Part shown: one piece after another, positions 1 to 5,122 of the stretch
Position numbering within the stretch: position 1 is the stretch's first letter
How the letters are laid out: the number at the start of each line of letters is the position of its first letter
Assembly (NCBI GenBank): GCA_027489195.1
Contig: JAIYAG010000573.1
Span: 1-6,627 of the forward strand
DNA length: 6,627 nt
Direction of reading: 5' to 3'
DNA from: Burkholderiales bacterium
GTDB lineage: Bacteria; Pseudomonadota; Gammaproteobacteria; Burkholderiales; Burkholderiaceae_E
The notes under the pieces: generated by a model
Told to the model about the DNA's origin: nothing
Database searches by the model: none
What the model saw: only the letters and a program-made list of their open reading frames with translations
Position numbers and translations under genes: made by a program

Positions 1-2066
1 GGATACGCCACCGCCTCCAGGCCCTGGCGGCGGCGCAGGTACGGATGGACCATGCCGCCCTGGATCGGGCCCGGCCGCACGATCGCGACCTCGATCACCA
101 GGTCGTAGAAGCAGCGCGGGCGCAGCCTCGGCAGCATGCTCATCTGCGCGCGGCTCTCGATCTGGAACACGCCCACCGTGTCGGCGTTGGAGATCATCTC
201 GTAGGTGTCCGGATCCTCGGCCGGGATGTCCTGCAGGCGGAACGCGCCCGCGCCGCCCGGCTCGCTGCCGCGCCTTCGCGTGACGAAGTCCAGCGCGCGG
301 CGGATCGCGCTCAGCATGCCGAGCGCCAGCACGTCCACCTTGAGCAGGCCGAGCGCGTCCAGGTCGTCCTTGTCCCACTGGATGACGCTGCGCTCGGGCA
401 TCGCCGCGTTCTCGATCGGCACCAGCCGCGCGAGCGAGTCGCGCGCGATCACGAAGCCGCCGCTGTGCTGCGACAGGTGGCGCGGAAAGCCCATCAGCTG
501 CGTGGTGAGCTTGATCCAGGCCAGCACCACGCGCGAGGCCGGGTCGAAGCCCGCCTCGGTGAAGCGCTCCGGGCGGATCGAGCGGCCGTCCCACCACTGC
601 TGGTTGCGCGTGAGCAGGTCGATGCGCTGCGGCTCGATGCCGAGCGCGCGGCCCACGTCGCGCAGCGCCGAGCGCGGCCGGTAGGTGGCCAGCGCCCCGG
701 TGAGCGCCGTGCGTTCGCGCCCGTACTTGCCGTACAGGTACTGGATGACCTCCTCGCGGCGCTGGTGCTCGAAGTCCACGTCGATGTCCGGCGGCTCGTT
801 GCGCTCGCGGCTGATGAAGCGCTCGAAGAGCACGCTCATGCGCGAGGGGTCCACCTCGGTGATGCCGATGCAGTAGCAGACCGCCGAGTTGGCCGCCGAG
901 CCCCGGCCCTGGCACAGGATCCCGCGGCCGCGCGCGAAGCGCACGATGTCGGCCACCGTGAGGAAGTAGGGCTCGTAGGCCAGCTCCGTGATGAGCGCGA
1001 GCTCGTGCTCGATCTGCGCGCGCACCGCGTCAGGCAGCCCCGCCGGGTAGCGCACCGCCGCGCCCTCGTAGGCCAGGTGCCGCAGCCAGCTCGCCGGCGT
1101 GTGGCCCTCCGGGACGATCTCCTGCGGGTACTCGTAGCGCAGCGAGTCGAGCGAGAAGCCGCAGTGCGCCGCCACCTCCAGCGTCTCCTCCAGCAGCTCC
1201 GGCGGATAGAGCTGCGCCAGGCGCAGCCGCGCGCGCAGGTGCTGCTCCGCGTTGGGCGCCAGCGCGAAGCCCAGCTCCCTGACCGGGCGTCCGAGCCGCG
1301 TGGCCGCCAGCACGTCGTGCAGGCTGCGGCGCGAGCGCAGGTGGTAGTGCACGTCGCCCGCCGCCACCAGCGGCAGGCCCGCGTCGCGCGAGACCTCGCG
1401 CAGCCGGGCGAGCAGCGGCACGTCGTGACCGCGCGCCAGCAGCTCCGCCGCGAGCCAGGCGCGTTTCCCGAACGCGTCGTGCACGAAGCGCGCCTGCGCC
1501 TGCAGCCGGGCGAGCGGGCCGTCCGGCGAGGCGTCGTCACCGGCCGCGTGCGTGGCCACCGCCGGGCAGGGCACCAGCAGCGCCACGCAGCCGGGCACGC
1601 CTGTCTGAAGGTCTTCGGCCAGCAGCCGGTAATGCCCCTTGGCCGCCCGCATGCGGGCCCGGGTGATGAGCGCCGACAGGTTGCCGTAGCCCTCGCGGTC
1701 CTGGGCCAGCAGCACCAGGCGTGCCGGCGGGGCGCGGGCATCGCGGGCCGAGGCGCGCGTGTTGAGCGTGCGGCCGTCCTTCGGGTCGCGCGGGCCGCCC
1801 GCGGGGCGCTGGGGCGGCGCGATGGGCGCATCCGGATGCCCGAAGAGCCCGTGCAGGCCGAACTCCGCGCCGATCAGCAGCGGCAGGCCCACCGCCTTCG
1901 CCTTGACGTGCGCCCGCACCACGCCCGCGAGCGAGCACTCGTCGGTGATGGCGAGCGCCGCATAGCCCTGCGCCTGGGCACGCTCGACCAGCTCCTCCGG
2001 ATGCGAGGCGCCCCGCAGGAAGGAGAAGTTGCTGACGCAGTGGAGCTCGGCGTAGGGCGGGATCAT
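1..2066 (-). CDS. dnaE2: Error-prone DNA polymerase DnaE2 (ImuC), N-terminal 688 codons
   Basis: C-family DNA polymerase that performs error-prone translesion synthesis during the SOS response, normally with ImuB and ImuA. The reading frame is open from the ATG at 2066 to the left edge, so about 350-400 C-terminal residues of the usual ~1,050 lie outside. The N-terminus YAELHCVSNFSFLRGASHP opens the PHP domain. CQGRGSAANSAVCYCIGITEVDP lies in the palm. PDIDVDF (residues 426-432) carries the first catalytic aspartates, and KVDVLALGML places the third at D578. HLSQHSGGFVIA and, near the edge, GGMVHPYLRRRQG are hallmark DnaE2 segments. No frameshift or stop was found. The ATG at 2066 is chosen because family similarity begins at residue 5 and the LexA box lies just upstream; the ribosome-binding site is weak. 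There is no imuA or imuB upstream, unlike the common imuA-imuB-dnaE2 order, so these genes are elsewhere, downstream, or absent. Confidence 0.97.
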   Translation of the reverse strand, partial: MIPPYAELHCVSNFSFLRGASHPEELVERAQAQGYAALAITDECSLAGVVRAHVKAKAVGLPLLIGAEFGLHGLFGHPDAPIAPPQRPAGGPRDPKDGRTLNTRASARDARAPPARLVLLAQDREGYGNLSALITRARMRAAKGHYRLLAEDLQTGVPGCVALLVPCPAVATHAAGDDASPDGPLARLQAQARFVHDAFGKRAWLAAELLARGHDVPLLARLREVSRDAGLPLVAAGDVHYHLRSRRSLHDVLAATRLGRPVRELGFALAPNAEQHLRARLRLAQLYPPELLEETLEVAAHCGFSLDSLRYEYPQEIVPEGHTPASWLRHLAYEGAAVRYPAGLPDAVRAQIEHELALITELAYEPYFLTVADIVRFARGRGILCQGRGSAANSAVCYCIGITEVDPSRMSVLFERFISRERNEPPDIDVDFEHQRREEVIQYLYGKYGRERTALTGALATYRPRSALRDVGRALGIEPQRIDLLTRNQQWWDGRSIRPERFTEAGFDPASRVVLAWIKLTTQLMGFPRHLSQHSGGFVIARDSLARLVPIENAAMPERSVIQWDKDDLDALGLLKVDVLALGMLSAIRRALDFVTRRRGSEPGGAGAFRLQDIPAEDPDTYEMISNADTVGVFQIESRAQMSMLPRLRPRCFYDLVIEVAIVRPGPIQGGMVHPYLRRRQGLEAVAY

Positions 2067-2097
2067 CGCGGGGAGACCCGCAGGGGTTCGGCAGGAA

Positions 2098-2117
2098 TAC
2101 TGTACATGTATCCAGTA
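2098..2117 (-). promoter_or_regulatory. LexA (SOS) box of dnaE2
   Basis: TACTGTACATGTATCCAGTA matches 17 of 20 positions of an idealised E. coli-type LexA site (TACTG-TATATATATA-CAGTA). One half-site, CTGT, is perfect; the other is CCAG instead of ACAG. It ends 32 bp upstream of the dnaE2 ATG, where LexA would cover the likely -10 region, so dnaE2 is inferred to be repressed by LexA and induced by DNA damage. A -35 box could not be assigned with confidence. Confidence 0.85.
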
Positions 2118-2240
2118 TCTGCCGGAAGCGAGGGGGGTTCAAGGGTGGGGAGGGAAGAGCGGTCGGGGCGGGGGTATCCGGCCCGCGCGGGCGGCTGGAG
2201 GCGTGACGCGGATGGCCGGGTCGCGGTGCATCGAGAAGGC

Positions 2241-2325
2241 GTTCCAGCTGGAACGTGTCGCCGAAGGTCGTAGGCCGTCGGACGGCTGCGGTCGTCCCGG
2301 AACCGCAGGACGCTTTCCGGCGGTC
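2241..2325 (+). repeat. Copy A of an ~85-bp structured direct repeat
   Basis: This segment matches 4217-4301 at 73 of 85 positions without gaps, in the same orientation. Weaker similarity extends 13 bp further left, starting at a shared GCATC. It opens with a perfect 14-bp palindrome, GTTCCAGCTGGAAC. A second hairpin follows at 2280-2297 (GGACGG, six-base loop, TCGTCC, with one G-T pair). The palindrome differs from copy B at two central bases, but the changes are symmetrical and keep it perfect. It lies in the gene-free gap between the dnaE2 promoter and the ParE-type toxin. A REP-like or other non-autonomous dispersed element is the best guess; the family is not recognised. Confidence 0.75.
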
Positions 2326-2332
2326 GGTCGCT

Positions 2333-2358
2333 GCAGCAGGCGTGCTTTGCCTGACTGC
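2333..2358 (-). terminator. Hairpin just after the ParE-type toxin stop, possible terminator
   Basis: GCAG-CAGGC, a seven-base loop, then GCCTG-A-CTGC form a nine-pair stem with one bulged base. It starts directly behind the toxin stop codon on the minus strand. The position suits an end-of-transcript hairpin for the antitoxin-toxin operon. No T-tract follows on that strand, so a factor-independent terminator is not demonstrated; an RNA-stabilising 3' hairpin is equally possible. Confidence 0.35.
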
Positions 2359-2661
2359 CTACCGAGCGGCCTGGCGCCAGTAGCTCGGCATCTTTCGATG
2401 ATGAGCGACTGCCAGGACGATCACCGCGTCAGTGCTGACGAAGTAAACGACGCTGTAGGGGAATCGTCGCAGCATGAAGCGTCGATCTCCTTCTCCGTCC
2501 GCAGCCCAGCGCTCGGGCGCGGTACCGATGGCGTCGACCGCACCGACAACTGCGGCGAGAAAGCGCTCCGAAACGACAATGCTGCGCTCCGCATACCAAG
2601 CGATCGCATTGTCGATGTCAGCCTCAGCGTGTGCGCTGAGAAAGACGGGAAGTCGGCTCAC
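2359..2661 (-). CDS. RelE/ParE-family toxin of a type II TA module
   Basis: A 100-residue protein of the RelE/ParE toxin fold, whose members cleave mRNA on the ribosome (RelE) or poison gyrase (ParE). Which target applies here cannot be told. Recognisable family features are the N-terminal helices with AEADIDNAIAWYAERS (residues 12-27), the core RRFPYSVVYFV (65-75), and the C-terminal strand and tail VIVLAVAHHRKMPSYW (80-95). The GTG at 2661 is preferred over an in-frame ATG at 2757: it gives the usual ~100-residue length and overlaps the antitoxin stop as GTGA, the normal translational coupling in such operons. The longer start would add 32 residues with no family resemblance. It is second in the operon, after the antitoxin, and looks intact. 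Confidence 0.9.
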   Translation of the reverse strand: MSRLPVFLSAHAEADIDNAIAWYAERSIVVSERFLAAVVGAVDAIGTAPERWAADGEGDRRFMLRRFPYSVVYFVSTDAVIVLAVAHHRKMPSYWRQAAR

Positions 2662-2882
2662 CGGGAGAGCAGGCGATTCCGAACTTCGGTCCAGGACTTG
2701 AGGGTCACCGAGCCCGCCAGGATCGCTTGCTTGCGGGCGCGAAGCTCCGTACGCCATGCGTCGGTGACCGCCTCGGTGTCTTCAGAATCAAGGCTTTCAG
2801 CGAGCGCGAGAAGAAGCTCGGAGCGCTCCGCGGCTGGAAGCGCGAGCAACTCGTCCAGCAAAGCGTCGGTGCGAGCGTTCAT
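2658..2882 (-). CDS. Addiction-module antitoxin (Unstab_antitox type)
   Basis: A 74-residue antitoxin of the 'putative addiction module component' family, which neutralises RelE/ParE toxins. The N-terminal LLDELLALPAAERSELLLALAESLD (residues 8-32) is the typical pattern of this family. The middle DAWRTELRARKQAILAG and the end LKSWTEVRNRLLS match its W...E..R and WTEVR signatures. The ATG at 2882 gives a standard-length protein; the preceding GGGACGG is a modest ribosome-binding site. Its stop overlaps the toxin start by four bases, so the two are co-translated. It is transcribed away from the BrnA remnant, and its promoter abuts that scrap. It appears intact. Confidence 0.88.
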   Translation of the reverse strand: MNARTDALLDELLALPAAERSELLLALAESLDSEDTEAVTDAWRTELRARKQAILAGSVTLKSWTEVRNRLLSR

Positions 2883-2913
2883 GACCGTCCCGATTCGGCC
2901 TCGGCGAAAGTCG

Positions 2914-2940
2914 AGTCTAGCACCGAGCGCTACCGCGCTC
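2914..2940 (-). promoter_or_regulatory. Probable promoter and palindromic operator of the ParE-type TA operon
   Basis: Reading the minus strand, TGCTAGACT (2922-2914) is an extended -10 (TG-N-TAGACT) lying 31 bp upstream of the antitoxin ATG. Immediately upstream is a perfect inverted repeat, GAGCGC-GGTA-GCGCTC (2940-2925), in the spacer where an antitoxin-toxin complex could block RNA polymerase. No good -35 box is visible, which is compatible with an extended -10. Autoregulation through this palindrome is inference from the usual behaviour of TA operons. Confidence 0.45.
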
Positions 2941-2942
2941 TG

Positions 2943-3089
2943 AGCAGGAAGCGCTTGGTGTCCATCCGATATAGCCCCAAGGTTCTCGACTGCTTCAGGT
3001 CGACCGGCGAGGGCTGGCAGGCTCGCATCGACGGGGTGCTCAACCAGTACGTGATCAGAAAGGTTCGACGTGAGCAGGGCGGGGCCTGA
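2943..3089 (+). pseudogene. C-terminal remnant of a BrnA-type antitoxin
   Basis: The frame ending at 3089 reads RKRLVSIRYSPKVLDCFRST, then GEGWQARIDGVLNQYV. This is the ribbon-helix-helix C-terminal half of BrnA-family antitoxins (pattern VSIRYSPEVLxxFxxTGxGWQTRIDxxLxxYV). The N-terminal half is missing: upstream codons in this frame are antisense to the minus-strand TA operon and show no family resemblance. No BrnT toxin precedes it. The break therefore lies near 2930-2955, at the promoter of the ParE-type operon, suggesting that module's arrival cut brnA. An AGGA at 2946-2949 sits 5-8 bp before in-frame TTG (2955) and GTG (2958) codons, so a 44-45-residue mini-protein retaining the DNA-binding half could still be made. 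It is called a pseudogene because a large part of the gene is lost. Confidence 0.65.
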
Positions 3090-3108
3090 GTCGGACTGAC
3101 TTTCTGTT

Positions 3109-3181
3109 GGAGCGGACGGCTTGCACGGGTCGGCGCTTCGCGACCTGCGAATGGTCCGCTCCGCGCCGGCCCGTGCAAGCC
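3109..3181. repeat. Interlocked inverted repeats (A-B-C-C'-A'-B')
   Basis: Three pairs of inverted repeats are packed into 73 bp. A is GGAGCGGAC (3109-3117) with A' GTCCGCTCC (3154-3162), 9 of 9. B is GGCTTGCACGGGTCGGCGC (3118-3136) with B' GCGCCGGCCCGTGCAAGCC (3163-3181), 18 of 19 with one G-T pair. C is TTCGC (3137-3141) with C' GCGAA (3147-3151). A touches B and A' touches B', but the order is A-B-A'-B' rather than nested. The A and B stems therefore either exclude each other or form a pseudoknot. The element lies between the brnA remnant and the broken HigB-type gene. No integron attC core sites (RYYYAAC / GTTRRRY) are correctly placed at its ends. Confidence 0.8.
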
Positions 3182-3248
3182 CCGTTCAACGTCAGCGCAA
3201 AGCCTCAGAGGCAGCCGCGTTGCACGCGAGATTGCCACGTGTCGACTA

Positions 3249-3263
3249 TACGGCAGTGCCGTA
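3249..3263. promoter_or_regulatory. Palindromic operator candidate of the HigB/HigA-type module
   Basis: TACGGCA-G-TGCCGTA is a 7+7 inverted repeat ending 10 bp before the GTG of the broken toxin gene. It overlaps a possible -10 (TAGTAT, 3262-3267). Antitoxins of the HigA type bind palindromes at their own promoter, so this is the likely autoregulatory site for the downstream antitoxin. No convincing -35 box was found. Confidence 0.5.
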
Positions 3264-3273
3264 GTATCCAGAC

Positions 3274-3467
3274 GTGCTGACCGTCGCCGAAACCGCCGTC
3301 TTTGTCCGATGCGCCGCGGAGGTTTGGAGCGGCGCCGAGCGAGAAGCGTTTATATCGTGGATCGCAGCGAATCCAAGCGCAGGGGATGTCATCCCTGAGA
3401 GCGGTGGTTGTCGACAATTCCCGCCGAATTCCTGGCTGAACTAAAGCGCGGAGTCGAAGATGAGTGA
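3274..3467 (+). pseudogene. HigB-type (RelE superfamily) toxin gene with internal deletion
   Basis: From the GTG at 3274 the frame reads VLTVAETAVFVRCAAEVWSG, then AEREAFISWIAANPSAGDVI and PESGGCR. This is the N-terminal half of HigB-2/NadT-like mRNA interferase toxins (IAANPxAGDVIPxSGGCRK...). The frame then runs into a TAA at 3442. In the +2 frame, from about 3414, TIPAEFLAELKRGVEDE ends at TGA 3465-3467. This is the expected C-terminus, overlapping the antitoxin ATG by eight bases as in intact modules. The central part of the family, with the basic residues and the GKRGGxRVIYY-type strand (roughly 35-45 residues), is missing. The junction lies near 3408-3416 and also shifts the frame. The product would be a 56-residue fragment without the catalytic core, so the toxin is judged dead. 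Confidence 0.8.
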
Positions 3468-3741
3468 AGAACTCGAACGTTTCAAGCGAGACCTGCTGAA
3501 GTCCGTGAAGCAGATGCGTCGCGGCGAGACCGTGCGCGTCACGCGTGTCAAGGTTCCGGAGGCGACCGAGGCGCGGTCTCGCACAGGGTTATCGCAGGAG
3601 CAGTTCGCGAGGCTGCTCGGTGTTTCTGCGCGGACGCTGCAGGATTGGGAGCAGGGGCGACGCGAGCCTACGGGAGCAGCAAAGACGTTGCTGCGGGTCG
3701 CTTACGAGCATCCGGAAGTGCTGCTGAAGCTCGAGCGCTGA
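3460..3741 (+). CDS. HigA/NadS-family HTH antitoxin, orphaned
   Basis: A 93-residue cytoplasmic DNA-binding antitoxin of the Cro/C1 HTH type found behind HigB-2-like toxins. It resembles the NadS family and V. cholerae HigA2. The N-terminal 30 residues (SEELERFKRDLLKSVKQMRRGE) are the toxin-binding helical part. The HTH spans about residues 42-75: TGLSQEQFARLLGVSARTLQ, then DWEQGRREPTGAAKTLL, with the characteristic 'RTLQDWEQGRR.P.G' recognition region. The ATG at 3460 has a good ribosome-binding site (GGAG, 3450-3453, six bases before) and lies inside the final codons of the toxin gene, so it was once translationally coupled. The partner is deleted, yet this frame is intact and its candidate operator is retained. 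It may persist as a self-regulated repressor, or protect against related toxins. Confidence 0.92.
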   Translation: MSEELERFKRDLLKSVKQMRRGETVRVTRVKVPEATEARSRTGLSQEQFARLLGVSARTLQDWEQGRREPTGAAKTLLRVAYEHPEVLLKLER

Positions 3742-3821
3742 TGCATGACGAATAGCTGCAGCAGACGTTTGAACCATCGTCTCAACGCAGCACTTTCGGC
3801 GCTCTGCCGCCCAGGAAATAC

Positions 3822-4190
3822 ATGCCACGTTTCGCCAAAGCAATCCGACCGTTCGTCACTCGAGAAATCCAGCAGGCACAGCTGCTCTGGGCTGCAGGTC
3901 AGCGAGATCAAGCCTTCCGTCATCTGGAGCGCGCGCACGTCCTCGGACAGTCTTCCACGGTGCAGCACGTGAGAACTCACTGGCACATGTTCATCTGGGG
4001 GATACGTAGCAAGTCTCTCCGAGAGGCACTCGGCCAAGTTGTCCGAATGGTCGGCGCCGCTACCAAGACTGGTATCGGCCTTGTGCCTGCTGGCAACACG
4101 GGTGGCTCCAACGTCAGCCCGTTCAAACCCTTGCCGTTGCCCCAAGATCTCGCCACGATCCTGTTGTCGGTCAAGCCGCCCAGGCGGTGA
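3822..4190 (+). CDS. DUF3703 family protein
   Basis: A 122-residue protein matching the DUF3703 family along its length. The pattern is an N-terminal helical repeat-like unit (QLLWAAGQRDQAFRHLERAH, residues about 20-39, then VLGQ). Next comes HVRTHWHMFIWGIRSKSLRE, then GQVVRMVGAATKTGIGLVPAGNTGG and NVSPFKPLPLPQDLA. The paired helices resemble a TPR-like hairpin, but no function is established. The ATG at 3822 has AGGA (3813-3816) five bases before it. There is no signal peptide, and membrane segments are not evident. It lies 80 bp behind the orphan antitoxin on the same strand and could be read from that promoter. DUF3703 genes are often seen near metal-resistance genes, but none is present here. 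It sits within the segment bracketed by the two ~85-bp repeats. Confidence 0.85.
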   Translation: MPRFAKAIRPFVTREIQQAQLLWAAGQRDQAFRHLERAHVLGQSSTVQHVRTHWHMFIWGIRSKSLREALGQVVRMVGAATKTGIGLVPAGNTGGSNVSPFKPLPLPQDLATILLSVKPPRR

Positions 4191-4216
4191 TGCCTCGCTC
4201 TGAGCATCTGCAGGAC

Positions 4217-4301
4217 GTTCCCGCGGGAACGTGTCACCGAAGGGCGTAGGCCGTCGGACGGTTGCGGCCGTCCCGGAAACGCGGAAAGCTTTGCGGCGAT
4301 C
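4217..4301 (+). repeat. Copy B of the ~85-bp structured direct repeat
   Basis: This is the direct-oriented partner of 2241-2325 (73 of 85 identical). It opens with the perfect palindrome GTTCCCGCGGGAAC, whose two differences from copy A compensate each other. A second hairpin at 4256-4273 (GGACGG, TTGCGG, CCGTCC) is fully paired here, where copy A has a G-T pair. Both hairpins keep the same 39-bp spacing as in copy A. It lies in the 259-bp gap between the DUF3703 gene and tumE, which otherwise holds only the TumE promoter and a loose inverted repeat (AACACAA...TTGTGTT, about 4305-4332). Confidence 0.75.
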
Positions 4302-4413
4302 TTCGAACACAAGCGCCGCTGGCTGTTTGTGTTGCGCGGGAGGGGCCAATACGGTCGGCTGACCTCGGCACAGGCCATTCGGGCTCACCCCCTCGGCGTG
4401 GCTGTTGGTGTAA

Positions 4414-4450
4414 TTGACAACAATCGACAATGTTGGCATTGTCTCCAACA
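4414..4450 (+). promoter_or_regulatory. TumE-TumA promoter and overlapping operator
   Basis: A perfect -35, TTGACA (4414-4419), is followed after 17 bp by a weak -10, CATTGT (4437-4442). An inverted repeat GACAATG-TTGG-CATTGTC (4426-4443) covers the spacer and the -10. A second, overlapping one, TGTTGG...CCAACA (4431-4436 and 4445-4450), covers the -10 and the start. With this spacing, transcription would begin at about 4449, next to the ATG at 4450, and no ribosome-binding site is visible. The transcript may therefore be leaderless or nearly so. The palindromes are the expected place for TumA or TumE-TumA to repress the operon. Confidence 0.65.
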
Positions 4451-4746
4451 TGAAAGCAACCCTCGTCGCTCGGACGCGGATCGTCCATGCCGAGAACGCT
4501 TTCGCTGAATTGGTTCTTTGGAGAGTTCCCCTGCCGGTTGCGGCTTCGACGCATGCGTTCAAGTACCGCCTGGCGTACGTTGTGAACGGTGTCTGCGTCG
4601 TCCGTTACGACAACGAGGTGGGGAAGGGCGACCATCGGCATTTCGGCGGCAAGGAGTCGGTCTACGCCTTCACCACGCCGGACGCGCTTCTCGCTGCGTT
4701 CGAGCGAGACATTGCGAGGTGGAACAGTGAAAACGGTGACGCTTGA
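4450..4746 (+). CDS. tumE: TumE-family toxin (type II TA system)
   Basis: A 98-residue protein of the TumE toxin family (DUF6516-like). Diagnostic stretches are ARTRIVHAENAFAELVLWRVP (residues 7-27, split here only by eye), HAFKYRLAYVVNGVCVVRYD (35-54) and the conserved NEVGKGDHRHF (55-65), followed by YAFTTPDALLAAFERDIARW. The molecular target is not known to me; the K-G-D-H-R-H cluster is the obvious candidate active or binding site. The ATG at 4450 is chosen because similarity begins there. A TTG at 4414 in the same frame is the -35 box of the promoter and is not a plausible start. The toxin comes first and overlaps its partner by 20 bp. The gene looks intact. Confidence 0.87.
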   Translation: MKATLVARTRIVHAENAFAELVLWRVPLPVAASTHAFKYRLAYVVNGVCVVRYDNEVGKGDHRHFGGKESVYAFTTPDALLAAFERDIARWNSENGDA

Positions 4747-5074
4747 AGTGCGTGACGCCAGCAGCGCCATGGACGAGTTTTCCAAGGCCTGGCGTACCGG
4801 CAAGGCGGAGCGTTCAGCGCGAATCAGTTTTGCGTCGCCGGAACTTCTCTGGAAAGTACTGACGGCCAAGCGTTGGCAGCTGCTGCGGGTATTGTGCGGC
4901 GCGGGGCCGGTGTCCATTCGAGAGGCGGCCCGTCGCGTCGATCGGGACGTGAAGGCGGTGCACAGCGACGTGACGGCGTTGCTGAACGCCGGTGTGCTTG
5001 ATCGCACCGAAGGCGGGGAGATCGTCTTTCCCTATGACGCGGTCAAGGTGGAGTTCCTGCTGCAGGCGGCGTGA
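4727..5074 (+). CDS. tumA: TumA-type winged-helix antitoxin and regulator
   Basis: A 115-residue MarR-like winged-helix protein that pairs with TumE-family toxins. The N-terminal MKTVTLEVRDASSAMDEF begins a linker or toxin-binding arm with ERSARISFASPELLWKVLT. The HTH follows at about residues 60-88: GPVSIREAARRVDRDVKAVH, then SDVTALLNAGV. The wing is LDRTEGGEIVFPYD (91-104). GTG at 4727 is taken as the start because GAGG lies seven bases upstream and the protein then starts at the conserved KTVTLEV strand. Earlier in-frame codons are antiparallel shadows inside tumE. The overlap with tumE implies coupled translation. It probably binds the palindromes at 4426-4450. Confidence 0.87.
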   Translation: MKTVTLEVRDASSAMDEFSKAWRTGKAERSARISFASPELLWKVLTAKRWQLLRVLCGAGPVSIREAARRVDRDVKAVHSDVTALLNAGVLDRTEGGEIVFPYDAVKVEFLLQAA

Positions 5075-5122
5075 CGCGCTTCGCACACCATCCGCTTCGG
5101 CACGCTCGACCGGCCAACCCCC

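Noticed and set aside
2181..2192. Perfect 12-bp palindrome GCCCGCGCGGGC
   Set aside because: Expected by chance in such GC-rich sequence, and without flanking promoter or terminator signals.
45..2273. Long plus-strand open frame of about 740 codons opposite dnaE2
   Set aside because: Rich in Arg, Ala and His with no domain pattern. It is the GC-driven antisense shadow of the clearly recognisable dnaE2.
3755..3791. Hairpin AGACG...CGTCT with outer GCTGC...GCAGC after the orphan antitoxin
   Set aside because: Short stems with a ten-base loop and no T-tract. Not strong enough to call a terminator.
2241..4301. Integron attC sites bounding TA cassettes
   Set aside because: Structured repeats between TA genes suggested a cassette array, but neither the ~85-bp repeats nor the 3109-3181 element has RYYYAAC and GTTRRRY cores at its ends. 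The genes are also not all in one orientation.
3702..4562. Minus-strand open frame of about 286 codons
   Set aside because: It runs antisense through the DUF3703 gene, repeat copy B and the tumE promoter, has no family resemblance, and crosses non-coding repeat sequence.
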